Below, piece by piece: positions 28,961 through 37,475 of a stretch of DNA of 64,000 nt (the first letter of the stretch is position 1; each line of letters begins with the position of its first letter). Origin of the DNA: G965197715 sp965247615 (GTDB lineage: Bacteria > Chloroflexota > Dehalococcoidia > Lucifugimonadales > UBA1127); assembly GCA_965247615.1 (NCBI GenBank), contig OZ252022.1, positions 2,666,001 through 2,730,000 of the forward strand. Reading direction: 5' to 3'. The position numbers and the translations under genes are program-made. A model generated the notes under the pieces. The model was not told the DNA's origin. It worked only from the letters and a program-made list of their open reading frames with translations, and made no database searches.

Positions 28961-28998
28961 TCCGGGCCCCGCCCCGAGGCAGGAGCGGGGGCCCCGGA
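28961..28998. terminator. Bidirectional hairpin between lysA and the amidohydrolase gene
   Basis: TCCGGGCCCCGC (28961-28972) pairs with GCGGGGGCCCCGGA (28985-28998) with two bulges. It lies between convergent genes and has no long T-tract on either side. Confidence 0.45.
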
Positions 28999-29058
28999 TA
29001 GCCGCTCATGGTGCGTGTGCCGGACCCAATGAGCGGGAGGGAGCTACGCGGGGAGTGG

Positions 29059-30105
29059 CTACAGCCCGTAGAATGCGCGGGGGTTGTCGTCCAGGATCTT
29101 GCGGGCCGCTTCCATGGAGATCTCGCCCTCCTTGCCCCGCTGTTCGATGATGTCCAGCGCGTCCAGCTGGGCCGACTGGTCGGCGTGCGTGTAGTCGGTG
29201 CCGATGAGCATGCTGTCCTCGAGGCCCAGCTGGAGGATGTAGGGGAGATCGTCGGTGGAGTCGCAGGCCACGTAGAAGCGGTTGCTCCTGAAGATGTTCT
29301 CCTTGAATCCAAAGGGGCGGAAGGTCAGCTTCTGCTTCTTGGCTACGAGGTCGGCGTGCAGGAAGGGGACCCAGGATGCGCCGGTCTCGATCCAGCCCAC
29401 GCGGAGGGTGGAGAAGCGGTCCGGGACGCCGCTCATGGCGAGATCGGTAAAGGCGGAGATGGCGTTGAACCTCCCGCCGATGTCGCCCCTATTCCCGGTG
29501 GTCGGGGGATTGCCGGTGCCGGTATGGACGCACATGGGGATGTTGAGGCGGGCGGCCTCTTCGTAGAGGGGAAAGAAGTAGGGGTCGCTGGCGGACCTGT
29601 CGTTTTCGACGCCCTTCTTGAACACGCCGCAGGCCCCGTGGTCCTTGGCCCAGCGAAGCTCGTCCAGTGCAGCGTCCATGCTCATCATGGGCAGCATGGC
29701 GACCCAGCGGAGTCTGCCCTGGCTGGGTTCCGTCGCCTCGGCGATCCACCGGTTGTAGGAGCGGGTGAGGGCCAGCTCCACCTCCGGGCGTGCGGTGAGG
29801 CCCGTGAGGAAGAGGGTGGGATAAAGGACCTGGACGTCGATGTTCAGCTCGTCCATGTGCCGGAGCCGCGCCTGGACGTCCATGAGCTCGCGGGTGGCCT
29901 TGACGGTTCCGGTGCGCGTGTCGTCACGCCAGCGCCGAAGCTGAAGGCGGCCGTCTATGATCCACTGGCGATGGGGGCGCGCATCGCCCGGGGTGATGGA
30001 CATGCCGGGATCGACTGTGATGGGGCGGAACTGCTCCTCCCCCTCTGCCATGTACGACCAGGTGGCTTCCGTTTCGTCCACGTGGGCATCCGCATCTATC
30101 CGCAT
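29059..30105 (-). CDS. Amidohydrolase family protein (Amidohydro_2)
   Basis: A 348-residue TIM-barrel metal hydrolase or decarboxylase. The N-terminal IDADAHVDE gives the first metal ligands, CVHTGTGN near residue 193 a further His, and LIGTDYTHAD near the C-terminus the catalytic Asp. GAGGAGGAAGGAAG precedes ATG 30105; the frame upstream to 30168 lacks a ribosome site. This family includes aminocarboxymuconate-semialdehyde decarboxylase and o-pyrocatechuate decarboxylases, so a decarboxylation in aromatic-acid breakdown is possible. A relative is at 33054-34184. Confidence 0.88.
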   Translation of the reverse strand: MRIDADAHVDETEATWSYMAEGEEQFRPITVDPGMSITPGDARPHRQWIIDGRLQLRRWRDDTRTGTVKATRELMDVQARLRHMDELNIDVQVLYPTLFLTGLTARPEVELALTRSYNRWIAEATEPSQGRLRWVAMLPMMSMDAALDELRWAKDHGACGVFKKGVENDRSASDPYFFPLYEEAARLNIPMCVHTGTGNPPTTGNRGDIGGRFNAISAFTDLAMSGVPDRFSTLRVGWIETGASWVPFLHADLVAKKQKLTFRPFGFKENIFRSNRFYVACDSTDDLPYILQLGLEDSMLIGTDYTHADQSAQLDALDIIEQRGKEGEISMEAARKILDDNPRAFYGL

Positions 30106-30364
30106 CTTCCTTCCTCCTCTCACGTCCGTTGCTCGAGCGCAACCCCGGGGGGTCTGCGAACCGCTCACTTGATTGTACCCAGGCGGTCAAGGGGAATGGA
30201 ACTGCCGGGCCCGCAGGCCGCGAATTTCGTATTGCCGGCCCCGGCATGAGCGGCGCAGAGCGGCGTCCGGACTCGCGGGCAGGGTGACTGGCGCCCGCGC
30301 GCGTGCGATGATGGACGCGGCAGGATTCGGGGAGCACAGTTGGAGGGGCGCCTTGCTGGAGGGA

Positions 30365-31402
30365 ATGGAGAAGGGGCCATCCTGGCGCTTCATCGGGCAC
30401 GGCGGGGTGCTGCGGCTGCTGGAGCGGGCGCTGGCGCAGGGGAGGTTGGGTCACGCGTACCTGTTGGTGGGCCCGGCCCACGTGGGGAAGGGCACGCTGG
30501 CGCTGGACTTGGCGCTGGCGGTGAACTGCCAGGGGCCCGCGCCGCCGTGCGGAGTCTGCGCGTCCTGCGGGCGCATCGCGGCAGGCCGGCACGCCGACGT
30601 GGTGGTGCTGCGAGTGGATGAGGTGGGGGGGCGGAAGGCCATCAGCATCGAGGCGGTGCGTGATCTGCAGCACCAGGCGCACCTGAAGCCCTACGAGGGC
30701 GCCTGCCGGGTGTTCATCATAGAGGGCGCCGAGCTGCTCACGGAGGCTGCGGCCAACGCGCTGCTGAAGACGCTGGAGGAACCGCCGCCCCAGGTGCTGC
30801 TCATCCTGACGACGACGGACCCGGAGACGGTGCTGCCCACCATACGGTCCCGGTGCCAGGAGATGCAACTTCGGCCGCTGCCGGGGGACGCCATCGCGGG
30901 GGCGTTGGAGACGCGCTGGGAGGTGGACGGCGACGAGGCCCGGAGGTTGGCGCGGCTGGCCCACGGGTGCATCGGCTGGGCCATCCAGGCCGTGGAGGAC
31001 CCCACGATCCTGGAGACCCGGGCCCGCCGCATGGAGCGGCTGAGCGAGCTCTTCACGGCGTCCCTGGGGGAGCGGTTCAGCTACGCGGCGGAACTGGCTG
31101 CGCTGATGCCGCAGCAGCGCAGCGTCCTGCGCGAGACCCTGGACCTGTGGGCAAGCTGGTGGCGCGACGCGCTGATGGCCGAGGCGCAGGCGCCGGACCT
31201 GGCCACGGACCAAGAGGGGATGTTGCCAGCCCAGGGGGGGCAGCGCCTCGGCCGGGCGAGGATCGTGGAGACTATCCGGGCCATCCAGCGGACGGAGGAG
31301 CTGCTGGAGCTGAACGTGAACCCCCGGCTGGCCCTCGAGGGGCTGATGCTGGCGCTGCCGGATGCCGCGCAGGGCGTCGACATGTCGAGAGGAGGAAGCT
31401 GA
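30365..31402 (+). CDS. holB: DNA polymerase III delta-prime subunit
   Basis: A 345-residue clamp-loader subunit. Walker A GPAHVGKGT at residues 36-44; four zinc-ligand Cys at 55, 62, 65 and 68; the ALLKTLEEPP motif near residue 138; and IRSRCQ near residue 164, the SRC motif that feeds an arginine finger into the neighbouring subunit. ATG 30365 is chosen; a TTG at 30353 has a better placed GGAGGGG and would add four residues. Its stop overlaps the start of the RicT-like gene (TGATG), a holB-ricT order seen in many bacteria. Confidence 0.93.
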   Translation: MEKGPSWRFIGHGGVLRLLERALAQGRLGHAYLLVGPAHVGKGTLALDLALAVNCQGPAPPCGVCASCGRIAAGRHADVVVLRVDEVGGRKAISIEAVRDLQHQAHLKPYEGACRVFIIEGAELLTEAAANALLKTLEEPPPQVLLILTTTDPETVLPTIRSRCQEMQLRPLPGDAIAGALETRWEVDGDEARRLARLAHGCIGWAIQAVEDPTILETRARRMERLSELFTASLGERFSYAAELAALMPQQRSVLRETLDLWASWWRDALMAEAQAPDLATDQEGMLPAQGGQRLGRARIVETIRAIQRTEELLELNVNPRLALEGLMLALPDAAQGVDMSRGGS

Positions 31403-31644
31403 TGGTAAGCCTTCGTCTGGGACAGGTAGTGGGTGTCCGCTTCCGGCGGGCCGGCCGGGTGGTGTATTGCGACGCAAATGGGATGGACTTGGAGGCCGAT
31501 GATGCCGTAGTGGTGGAAGGGGAGGAAGGGCGCTGGCTGGGCCGCGTCTCCATCGGCACGGCGCAGGTGGTGCATTGCGACGTCACTGGGCCGCTTCCCA
31601 CGGTGGTGGGCAAGGGGTCGGCGGAGGAGTCGGACGGGGAGTGA
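31402..31644 (+). CDS. Short RicT/YaaT (PSP1)-like protein, N-terminal part only
   Basis: An 80-residue protein. VVGVRFRRAGRVVYCDANG and the following LEADDAVVVEGEEGRWLGRVSIG match the N-terminal beta domain of RicT/YaaT, the protein that with RicA and RicF aids mRNA processing in Bacillus. Ordinary RicT has about 270 residues and a Cys-rich PSP1 domain; here TGA ends the protein after the N-terminal domain and no PSP1 remnant is seen in any frame to 31840. GAGGAGG lies before the ATG, which overlaps the holB stop, so the gene looks intact and translated. Its role may differ from that of full RicT. Confidence 0.8.
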   Translation: MVSLRLGQVVGVRFRRAGRVVYCDANGMDLEADDAVVVEGEEGRWLGRVSIGTAQVVHCDVTGPLPTVVGKGSAEESDGE

Positions 31645-31752
31645 AGCGCGGGCAGGGGGTGGAGCACGCACACACTGGGGTTGAGGAAGGGCGCGGCGGC
31701 CCGTTCGTGACCAGGTGGTCTGTGGGCTAGTGACGAATTGGCGATTCGGCGG

Positions 31753-31758
31753 GATAAT
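31753..31758 (+). promoter_or_regulatory. -10-like box upstream of the LLM oxidoreductase gene
   Basis: GATAAT, 5 of 6 with consensus, 82 bases before the ATG. The -35 region is not convincing. Confidence 0.3.
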
Positions 31759-31839
31759 GCTCTACACGCTGCGGGACCGATCTCCCGGGCGACCCACCGG
31801 AGAGTCAGGGGAAGCGTCGGCATTGTGAGGGAGGAACGC

Positions 31840-32946
31840 ATGAGCAAGCTCGATTTCGCCTTTTGGGACGCGTTTCCGGAGTCGGAGATGGCGGAAGCCG
31901 CGGCCGCAGTGGACGTGTACGACCGGCACCTGGGTTGGGCAAGGCTGGCGGAGGAGCTGGGCTACCACTCGTACTTCATCATCGAGCACCAGAGCGCGGC
32001 GCAGATCACGGCGCCGAGTCTGTACCTGTGCTCGGTGGCGGAGCGCACGAAGACCATCAGGATCGGCGCCATGATCTGGCAGCTGCCCTTCCACAATCCG
32101 ATGCTCCTGGCGGAAGAGGTGGCCATGCTGGACCAACTCTCCCGCGGCCGGGTTGAGTTCGGGACCGGGATAGGCGTGCACGAGCACGAGTTCATCCGGT
32201 GGGGCATGGACTTCTCGGAGCGGCGGCAGATGGGCATGGAGGCCCTGGAGATCATCAAGATGGCGTGGACGCAGGACGAGGTCACCTACCACGGGGACTA
32301 CTGGACCTTCGACGAGGCTCTCCCCGCTCCGAAGCCGTACCAGCAGCCGTACCCGCCAATCTGGGTTGCGGCCCACAGCGAGACGTCGCTGGAGTACGCG
32401 GCGCGGGGCAACTACCACGTCTCGCAGAATATCGACACGGACAGCGTGGTGGCGGAGAAGTTCGACTTCTACCGTCGTGTGTGGCGGGAGTGCGGGCACG
32501 CGGGGCCGATGCCCCGGATATTCCTGCAGCGCATGGTGCACGTGGCGGAGACGGATGCACAGGCCCGGGAGGAGGCGGAGCCGTACCTGCTGGGTCGGGA
32601 GACGGTGTCCGCCGGGGGGAGCAGCGGCAGGACGCGGGTGGCGCAGTCGCGGATAGGGTGGGGGTCGAACCCCAGGGGCATGGGGGCGGAGTCCGAGCTG
32701 CCCAACAACGCGGAGCGCGGCCGCGTGCTGGGGCAGATGCGGGAGTCGTACGAGTTCTCCATCGAGAACGGTGTGGCCCTGGTCGGGAGCCCGGAGACGG
32801 TGATTGGGATGCTGGAGAAGCAGCAGAAGAAGGTGGGGTACGACCTCTTCGCGGCGAGTCACGGCATAGGCGCCATGCCGCCGGAGCTGGTGGAGAAGTC
32901 GCTGCGGCTCTTCGGGGAGCAAGTGATCCCAGCGTTCCGCTCCTGA
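31840..32946 (+). CDS. LLM-class flavin-dependent oxidoreductase (bacterial luciferase-like)
   Basis: A 368-residue TIM-barrel monooxygenase using FMN or F420. The family pattern is clear: EELGYHSYFIIEHQS near residue 38, TIRIGAMIWQLPFHNPMLLAEEVAMLDQLSRGRVEFGTG near residue 70 (flavin site), and an EALEIIKMAW helix. GGGAGG lies before ATG 31840. SAR202 genomes have expanded families of such enzymes, thought to attack recalcitrant organic matter; that connection is inference. Two bases of context suggest a single-gene unit; the next gene, an amidohydrolase, begins 107 bases later on the same strand and may be co-expressed. Confidence 0.92.
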   Translation: MSKLDFAFWDAFPESEMAEAAAAVDVYDRHLGWARLAEELGYHSYFIIEHQSAAQITAPSLYLCSVAERTKTIRIGAMIWQLPFHNPMLLAEEVAMLDQLSRGRVEFGTGIGVHEHEFIRWGMDFSERRQMGMEALEIIKMAWTQDEVTYHGDYWTFDEALPAPKPYQQPYPPIWVAAHSETSLEYAARGNYHVSQNIDTDSVVAEKFDFYRRVWRECGHAGPMPRIFLQRMVHVAETDAQAREEAEPYLLGRETVSAGGSSGRTRVAQSRIGWGSNPRGMGAESELPNNAERGRVLGQMRESYEFSIENGVALVGSPETVIGMLEKQQKKVGYDLFAASHGIGAMPPELVEKSLRLFGEQVIPAFRS

Positions 32947-33053
32947 GCGCGGGACGCTGCAGATGGAGCACGTGCGCCGCGCCGGGTGGGGGGTGCGGAC
33001 ATACAGGCCGGTACAGGGCAGGATGAACCCGAGTCGGGTTAGGGGAGGTGGAC

Positions 33054-34184
33054 ATGGCTACTCTGGCATACTCGGCAGACTCTCACGTGGTGGAGCCGCC
33101 GGAGGTGTTCAGCGGACTGCAGGAGCGGTTCGGCGACCGGGCGCCGCGGATCGAGCACGAAGAGGGCTTGGGCGACTTCATCCTGATCCCGGCGGGCGGA
33201 GGCCGGATTAACGCCGATACGGGGGGCGTGGGCCGCCTGGGCATCGCCGGGCGGCGGCTGGACGACGCCAAGACCCACGAGCAGATCCGAAAGGGATACG
33301 CTGGGCTGCGCCAAGGGGTCCTGGACCCGGCGGAGCGCCTGAAGGACCAGGACCTGGACGGCGTTGGCCTGGAGGTGCTGTACCCAAGCGTGTTCTTCCG
33401 GATCTTCGGGCTGCAGGACATCGAGATCGTCACGGCCTGTTTTCGCAACTACAACGACTGGATGCGGAGCTACTGCAGCGAGTCGCCGACGCGGCTCCTG
33501 GGGCTGGCGCTGCTGCCGATGCAGGACCCGGAGAGCGCGGCGGTGGAGCTGGACCGGGTCGTCAAGCTGGGATTTCGCGGGGGGTGCATCCCTTGCACGG
33601 CCCCGGGCGGACGCCCGTACCACGATTCGGCGTACGATCCGGTGTGGGCGCGGGCCGAGGAGGCGGGCTTTCCGCTGAGCATGCACATCTTCACGGGCGC
33701 GCATGGGGGCGCCAGCGGGCTCAGTGGGCTCGATCCCATCACGAGCTACGCCAGCGCCGCCACAATCATCCAGCTTACGTTTACGGACCTCATCTGCCAG
33801 GGCGTGGCCCACCGGTTCCCGGGGTTGAGGTTTGTATCGGCGGAGTTCAACACGGGTTGGATCGCGAACTGGCTGGAGCGGCTGGACCACTCGCTGTACC
33901 GCAGCCGGAGCGCGGCTCCGGACTACGTGGACCTGACGCCGAGCGAGTACTGGCGGCGGCAGTTTTACGCGACCTTTGAGGACGACCGGCCCGGTATCCT
34001 GACCCGCGACAGCATTGGGACGAACACGCTGATGTGGGGGAATGACTTCCCGCACCACGACGCGGTGTGGCCCAACTCGCAGCGGGTGCTCGACGAGGTG
34101 TTCGAGGGTGTGCCGGAGGAGGTGCGCCGGGAGATGACCGTGCTGAACGCGGCCCGGCTCTACGGCGTGCCGCCGACGGACTAG
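33054..34184 (+). CDS. Amidohydrolase family protein (Amidohydro_2)
   Basis: A 376-residue protein. N-terminal YSADSHVVEPPEVF supplies the first metal ligands, MHIFTGAHGG near residue 207 a further His, and WGNDFPHHDAVWPNS near residue 330 the catalytic Asp; the pattern is that of the Amidohydro_2 group with many putative decarboxylases. GGAGG lies five bases before ATG 33054, so the in-frame GTG at 33048 is not used. It follows the LLM oxidoreductase on the same strand. Substrate unknown. Confidence 0.9.
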   Translation: MATLAYSADSHVVEPPEVFSGLQERFGDRAPRIEHEEGLGDFILIPAGGGRINADTGGVGRLGIAGRRLDDAKTHEQIRKGYAGLRQGVLDPAERLKDQDLDGVGLEVLYPSVFFRIFGLQDIEIVTACFRNYNDWMRSYCSESPTRLLGLALLPMQDPESAAVELDRVVKLGFRGGCIPCTAPGGRPYHDSAYDPVWARAEEAGFPLSMHIFTGAHGGASGLSGLDPITSYASAATIIQLTFTDLICQGVAHRFPGLRFVSAEFNTGWIANWLERLDHSLYRSRSAAPDYVDLTPSEYWRRQFYATFEDDRPGILTRDSIGTNTLMWGNDFPHHDAVWPNSQRVLDEVFEGVPEEVRREMTVLNAARLYGVPPTD

Positions 34185-34292
34185 GGCAGGCGTACGGCGG
34201 GAAGCTTCGGGGCGGGGTTGCCGCGCGGCAAGGAGATTAGAGCACGCAGCGAGGCTGCTCTGCCGCGCCTCCGGGGCAGCGTCGCGGCGGGT

Positions 34293-34499
34293 TCAAGCAG
34301 GCTCGGCGTAGTCCAAGTTGCAGAGGAAGGTGGTGCCCTTCTGGCCGCCTTCAGCGATGCGCACCTGGTGGACGTAGATGCCCTGTGGAACGGCCTTGGA
34401 CTGGACGTGGGAAGTGTTGCCGGTGGTCTCCACGACCACGCCGCTGCGCGTTCTGAATCGAAGGCCCGCCTGAACTGAGTCCTGCTCTCCGTAGGCCAT
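34293..34499 (-). CDS. Small beta-rich protein of unknown function
   Basis: A 68-residue protein not recognised. GGAGGAG lies seven bases before the ATG, which supports it as a real gene. It has no signal peptide or membrane segment; the sequence alternates hydrophobic and polar residues (LRFRTRSGVVVETTG, GIYVHQVRI, TTFLCNLDY), suggesting a small beta barrel or sandwich. It lies between the amidohydrolase (convergent) and a class II aldolase (divergent). Confidence 0.65.
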   Translation of the reverse strand: MAYGEQDSVQAGLRFRTRSGVVVETTGNTSHVQSKAVPQGIYVHQVRIAEGGQKGTTFLCNLDYAEPA

Positions 34500-34839
34500 G
34501 GCTTCACTCCTCCGGCTGGAAGGGTCGACGGTGGTTGGAGTTGGGGCTTCGCACCCGATGTCCCGGTGCTCGAGCGCAAGCCGGGCCGCCGCGCCTCCAA
34601 TTGTAACCCCTGGACGTGCGCAGGTTTAGGGGGGTGGCTCGCTTGCACATGCCAGACGAGGCCCTGGGCGGTGCAGCGGGTCTTGTGCGGGGCGCGTGCC
34701 GGAGCACGTCGCAGCGTGCGAGCAGGGCGCCGGCCTGGAGGGGCGGGCGCCCCATGGCACAGGGTTTGGGCTATACTGCGCCTCGTGGCTTCCGGATGGG
34801 CCGATGGGGCTCACAACACAACCGAGGAGGATACAGGAG

Positions 34840-35601
34840 ATGACTTCCGAGCTAGCCGATACCAAGGGCAAGGTGGCCATTGCGACGAGGGTGCTGGCGG
34901 ACGTGGGACTGGCCACGGGCGTCACGGCTTCCCTGGGACACGTCAGCATGCGCCTCCCCTCTGACCCCAACCGCTTCCTGGTGAAGGGGCGGGAGTATGA
35001 CGTGGACGCCCTGGCGGTCATGGGCCCGGAGCACATGGTGCTGTGCGATCTCGATGGGAACCTGGTGGACGGACCGGCCGGGGTGACCCAGCCCTCTGAG
35101 GTCAAGATTCACGCGTGCGTCCTCAAGGCCAGGCCGGACGTGCAGTCGGTGGTCCACGTTCACCCCCGGTACACGGTGCTGATGAGCGTCCTGCAGATAC
35201 CGCTGGCACCCATGTGCCAGGAGGGACACCAGCTGGTGCGGCGCCCCCTGCCGGTGTACCCGCACCTGAAGACGATTCAGAGCGACGAAGAAGGGACGGA
35301 GGTTGCCGCGCTCCTGGGGGGGGACAAGGCGATGCTGCTGCGGGGCCACGGCGCGGTAACGACGGGGGTCAGCGTGGCGGAGTCGGTGCTGAGCATGATC
35401 CAACTGGAGGAGCAGGCGAGGATGAACTACCTGGCCTTCAGCGCGATGGGCCCGGACTATCCGCGGCTCTCTGACGAGCTCATCGAGGAGATCACGGACC
35501 GGGCGCCGCTGTACGAGCTGCCCCACTTTAAGGACGTGCTGAAGGGGAGAGGGCCTCAGCGGGACGGGATCTGGAACTACCGGGTGAGCCTGGTGTCGTA
35601 G
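34840..35601 (+). CDS. Class II aldolase/adducin family protein
   Basis: A 253-residue protein of the same family as the one at 812-1498. TASLGHVSMRLPSDPNRFLVKG replaces the usual GN-x-S loop, VVHVHPRYT gives two Zn-ligand His and RGHGAVTTG the third. Two purine-rich ribosome sites (GAGGAGG and AGGAG) precede the ATG. A TATACT box lies at 34772-34777 without a clear -35. Its last 74 bases overlap the end of the convergent VOC gene. The family contains sugar-phosphate aldolases and decarboxylases; the substrate is unknown. Confidence 0.88.
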   Translation: MTSELADTKGKVAIATRVLADVGLATGVTASLGHVSMRLPSDPNRFLVKGREYDVDALAVMGPEHMVLCDLDGNLVDGPAGVTQPSEVKIHACVLKARPDVQSVVHVHPRYTVLMSVLQIPLAPMCQEGHQLVRRPLPVYPHLKTIQSDEEGTEVAALLGGDKAMLLRGHGAVTTGVSVAESVLSMIQLEEQARMNYLAFSAMGPDYPRLSDELIEEITDRAPLYELPHFKDVLKGRGPQRDGIWNYRVSLVS

Positions 35602-36436
35602 GGGGCCCAGGCGGCGGGGCGGGCTGGAGGTAGGCGCGCTCTGTGACGTCGAGGAGAACGCCGTCCGGGTCGCAGAGCTGGAGCTGGCCGTTGCTGCACT
35701 GGGAGAGAAGGGTGCGGCGGACATCGCCCTCACCGCCGGGTTTCCAGGGCTTGGGGGCGAGCTCGGGGTCACGCTGGGCGAGGGCCGTGAGCTCGCCCTG
35801 GAACGCCTCCACGCTCTCCACCTTGAAGCCCAAGTGGTCGAGGGCGGGCCGCTCGATGCCGGCGCCTTCGAAGTCGCTGATCTTCCAGGGCGAGACGACG
35901 AGGGTAACGCGACCGTCGCTGAGGTAGAGGCTGGGATCGCTGGGGGGCCTCTCCAGCTCCATGAGATCGAAGACGTCGACGTAGAAGCGGGCGACGCGTT
36001 TCGGGTCGACGGTGCGCAGGACGAGGTGCTCCACGCGGCGGTCCTGCTCCCGGACGGCCTCCGTGTAGAGGCCCCTGCGGTTGGACATGTCCCGCTGCGA
36101 GAGGTCGAAGACGTTGCCCGCGGGGTCGTGGGTGCTGATTCCGGCGAAGGGCCGGTTGCCGGGGCGTTTCAGGACTTCGACGCTGGGATAGAGGCTGCGG
36201 AGCCTCTCGAAGACGGCCTCGACGTCGTCGACCTCGAAGCCGAAGTGGTCGAGGCCGGCCTGGCGCCCGGGGGACCGGTAGTTGATGTTCAGACCGACGT
36301 AGCCATCGCTCACGGTGGAGGAGCCGGCGGGGCTGTTTTCGCCGGACACCCTGGCGCCGAAGAGTTCCCGATAGAAGCCGGCGATCAGCTTGGGGCGGTC
36401 GCTGACGATGGCGATATGCCTCAGCTTGGCTGACAT
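35528..36436 (-). CDS. VOC-superfamily (extradiol dioxygenase-like) protein with two domains
   Basis: A 302-residue protein with two vicinal-oxygen-chelate repeats: residues about 1-125 (LRHIAIVSDRPKLIAGFYRELFG ... GLDHFGFEVDDVEAVFERL) and about 133-270 (VEHLVLRTVDPKRVARFYVDVFDL ... ALDHLGFKVESVEAF). The paired His and Glu positions resemble metal ligands of glyalase/extradiol-dioxygenase proteins. The last 30 residues are Pro/Ser-rich, and this tail is coded antisense to the end of the aldolase gene (35528-35601), an unusual 74-base convergent overlap; the tail may be spurious extension caused by loss of an earlier stop. A long palindrome lies at its presumed transcription start. Confidence 0.85.
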   Translation of the reverse strand: MSAKLRHIAIVSDRPKLIAGFYRELFGARVSGENSPAGSSTVSDGYVGLNINYRSPGRQAGLDHFGFEVDDVEAVFERLRSLYPSVEVLKRPGNRPFAGISTHDPAGNVFDLSQRDMSNRRGLYTEAVREQDRRVEHLVLRTVDPKRVARFYVDVFDLMELERPPSDPSLYLSDGRVTLVVSPWKISDFEGAGIERPALDHLGFKVESVEAFQGELTALAQRDPELAPKPWKPGGEGDVRRTLLSQCSNGQLQLCDPDGVLLDVTERAYLQPAPPPGPPTTPGSPGSSRSRPAEALSPSARP

Positions 36437-36484
36437 GCGGGGCCCTCCTGTGAGTGATGCCTATGCGGAGCTCAGGGTGGACAG

Positions 36485-36520
36485 CCCGTCTGCAGGTTGC
36501 GCCGCCCACCTGCAGACGGG
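36485..36520. promoter_or_regulatory. 13-bp palindrome upstream of the VOC gene, operator-like
   Basis: CCCGTCTGCAGGT (36485-36497) and ACCTGCAGACGGG (36508-36520), perfect 13-bp arms with a 10-base spacer. On the minus strand a TTGACA box (36553-36548) with a weak CACACT box 18 bases further puts the presumed transcript start next to the palindrome. It could be an operator for a dimeric regulator, or a terminator hairpin without T-tract for the upstream cupin gene. Confidence 0.5.
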
Positions 36521-36629
36521 GACAGTGTGGGAAGCGCGGCGGGATCTTGTCAAGGGCGGCGGGGCGCCGGCCCCGCGGCGGGTTTCGTCTCCCGATTGGC
36601 GCTGGACCGAGAGGCCGGTAGACGCGCCG

Positions 36630-36980
36630 CTAGTCGCCGAGGGCGATCCACAGAGTCGTCCGGGGCTGGCCGCCAATGACGCGGGTGACGTGCCCCTGGC
36701 CGGTGAGGTCCTCGGCGAGGAGGACGTCGCCGGGGCCGAACTGGCGGGTTGTGCCGTCGCCGATGGTGATCTCGGCCTGGCCTGAGAGGGTGACGACATA
36801 CTGGCGCTGGGGGGCGCAGTGCCAGTCCAGGACAAAGTCCGCCGGGTAGCGGTTAAACCTGGTCTTGGCAGCAGGGCGGTCCGGGGTCGCCTCAGACTCG
36901 CCGCCCGGGGCGAAGGGCAGGTCGATGTCTTCGAAGTGGGTCTGGTTGTCGTCGCCGGTGTAGATACGCACTACTTGCAT
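36630..36980 (-). CDS. Small cupin-fold protein, paralogue 1
   Basis: A 116-residue protein. DWHCAPQRQYVVTLSG and the following GPGDVLLAEDLTGQGHVTR match a cupin barrel with few metal ligands. AAGGAG lies six bases before ATG 36980; the earlier in-frame ATG 36986 directly touches it and is unlikely. It is closely related to the next gene upstream (37066-37413), with long runs of identical DNA, so the pair is a recent tandem duplication. Binding ligand unknown. Confidence 0.85.
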   Translation of the reverse strand: MQVVRIYTGDDNQTHFEDIDLPFAPGGESEATPDRPAAKTRFNRYPADFVLDWHCAPQRQYVVTLSGQAEITIGDGTTRQFGPGDVLLAEDLTGQGHVTRVIGGQPRTTLWIALGD

Positions 36981-37065
36981 GAGCATCTCCTTAGCGTCGT
37001 CTCAGAGTTTCCGAGGGGGGCGCCGGTTGGCCGGTGAGGATGGTACGGGCCGTGGGCCTGCGGCA

Positions 37066-37413
37066 TCAGTCCCCGAGCGGTACCCAGATGCTTGTTCTGG
37101 GGTCCGCGCCGACGGAGCGGGTGACGTGCCCCTGGCCGGTGAGGTCCTCGGCGAGGAGGATGTCGCCTGGGCCGAAGCGGCGCACCTCCCCGCTGCCGAC
37201 CTCTATCTCGCTCTCGCCGGAGAGGCCAATGACGTACTGCCGCCGGGGGGCGCAGTGCCAATCCGAGACGCCGCCGGGGGGCCTGCGATGGAAGACGAGA
37301 TTCGTGGGCAGGGGCGGCGTCGCCTCTCCGGTGGCGTCCGGGGCGAAGGGCAGGTCGGCGTCCTCAAAGTGCGACTGATTGTCGGGGCCGGTGTAGATGC
37401 GGACCACTTTCAT
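37066..37413 (-). CDS. Small cupin-fold protein, paralogue 2
   Basis: A 115-residue duplicate of the preceding cupin protein, sharing VVRIYTG-DNQ-HFED, DWHCAP-RQYV and GPGD-LLAEDLTGQGHVTR. GGGAG lies eight bases before ATG 37413 (an upstream ATG at 37428 has no ribosome site). 85 bases separate the two genes and both face the same way, so they are probably co-transcribed. Confidence 0.85.
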   Translation of the reverse strand: MKVVRIYTGPDNQSHFEDADLPFAPDATGEATPPLPTNLVFHRRPPGGVSDWHCAPRRQYVIGLSGESEIEVGSGEVRRFGPGDILLAEDLTGQGHVTRSVGADPRTSIWVPLGD

Positions 37414-37475
37414 CTTGTACACTCCCATGCTGCGAGGCTGGCCGACTCGGGGTTGGGTCCCTGGGGACGGCGCCG

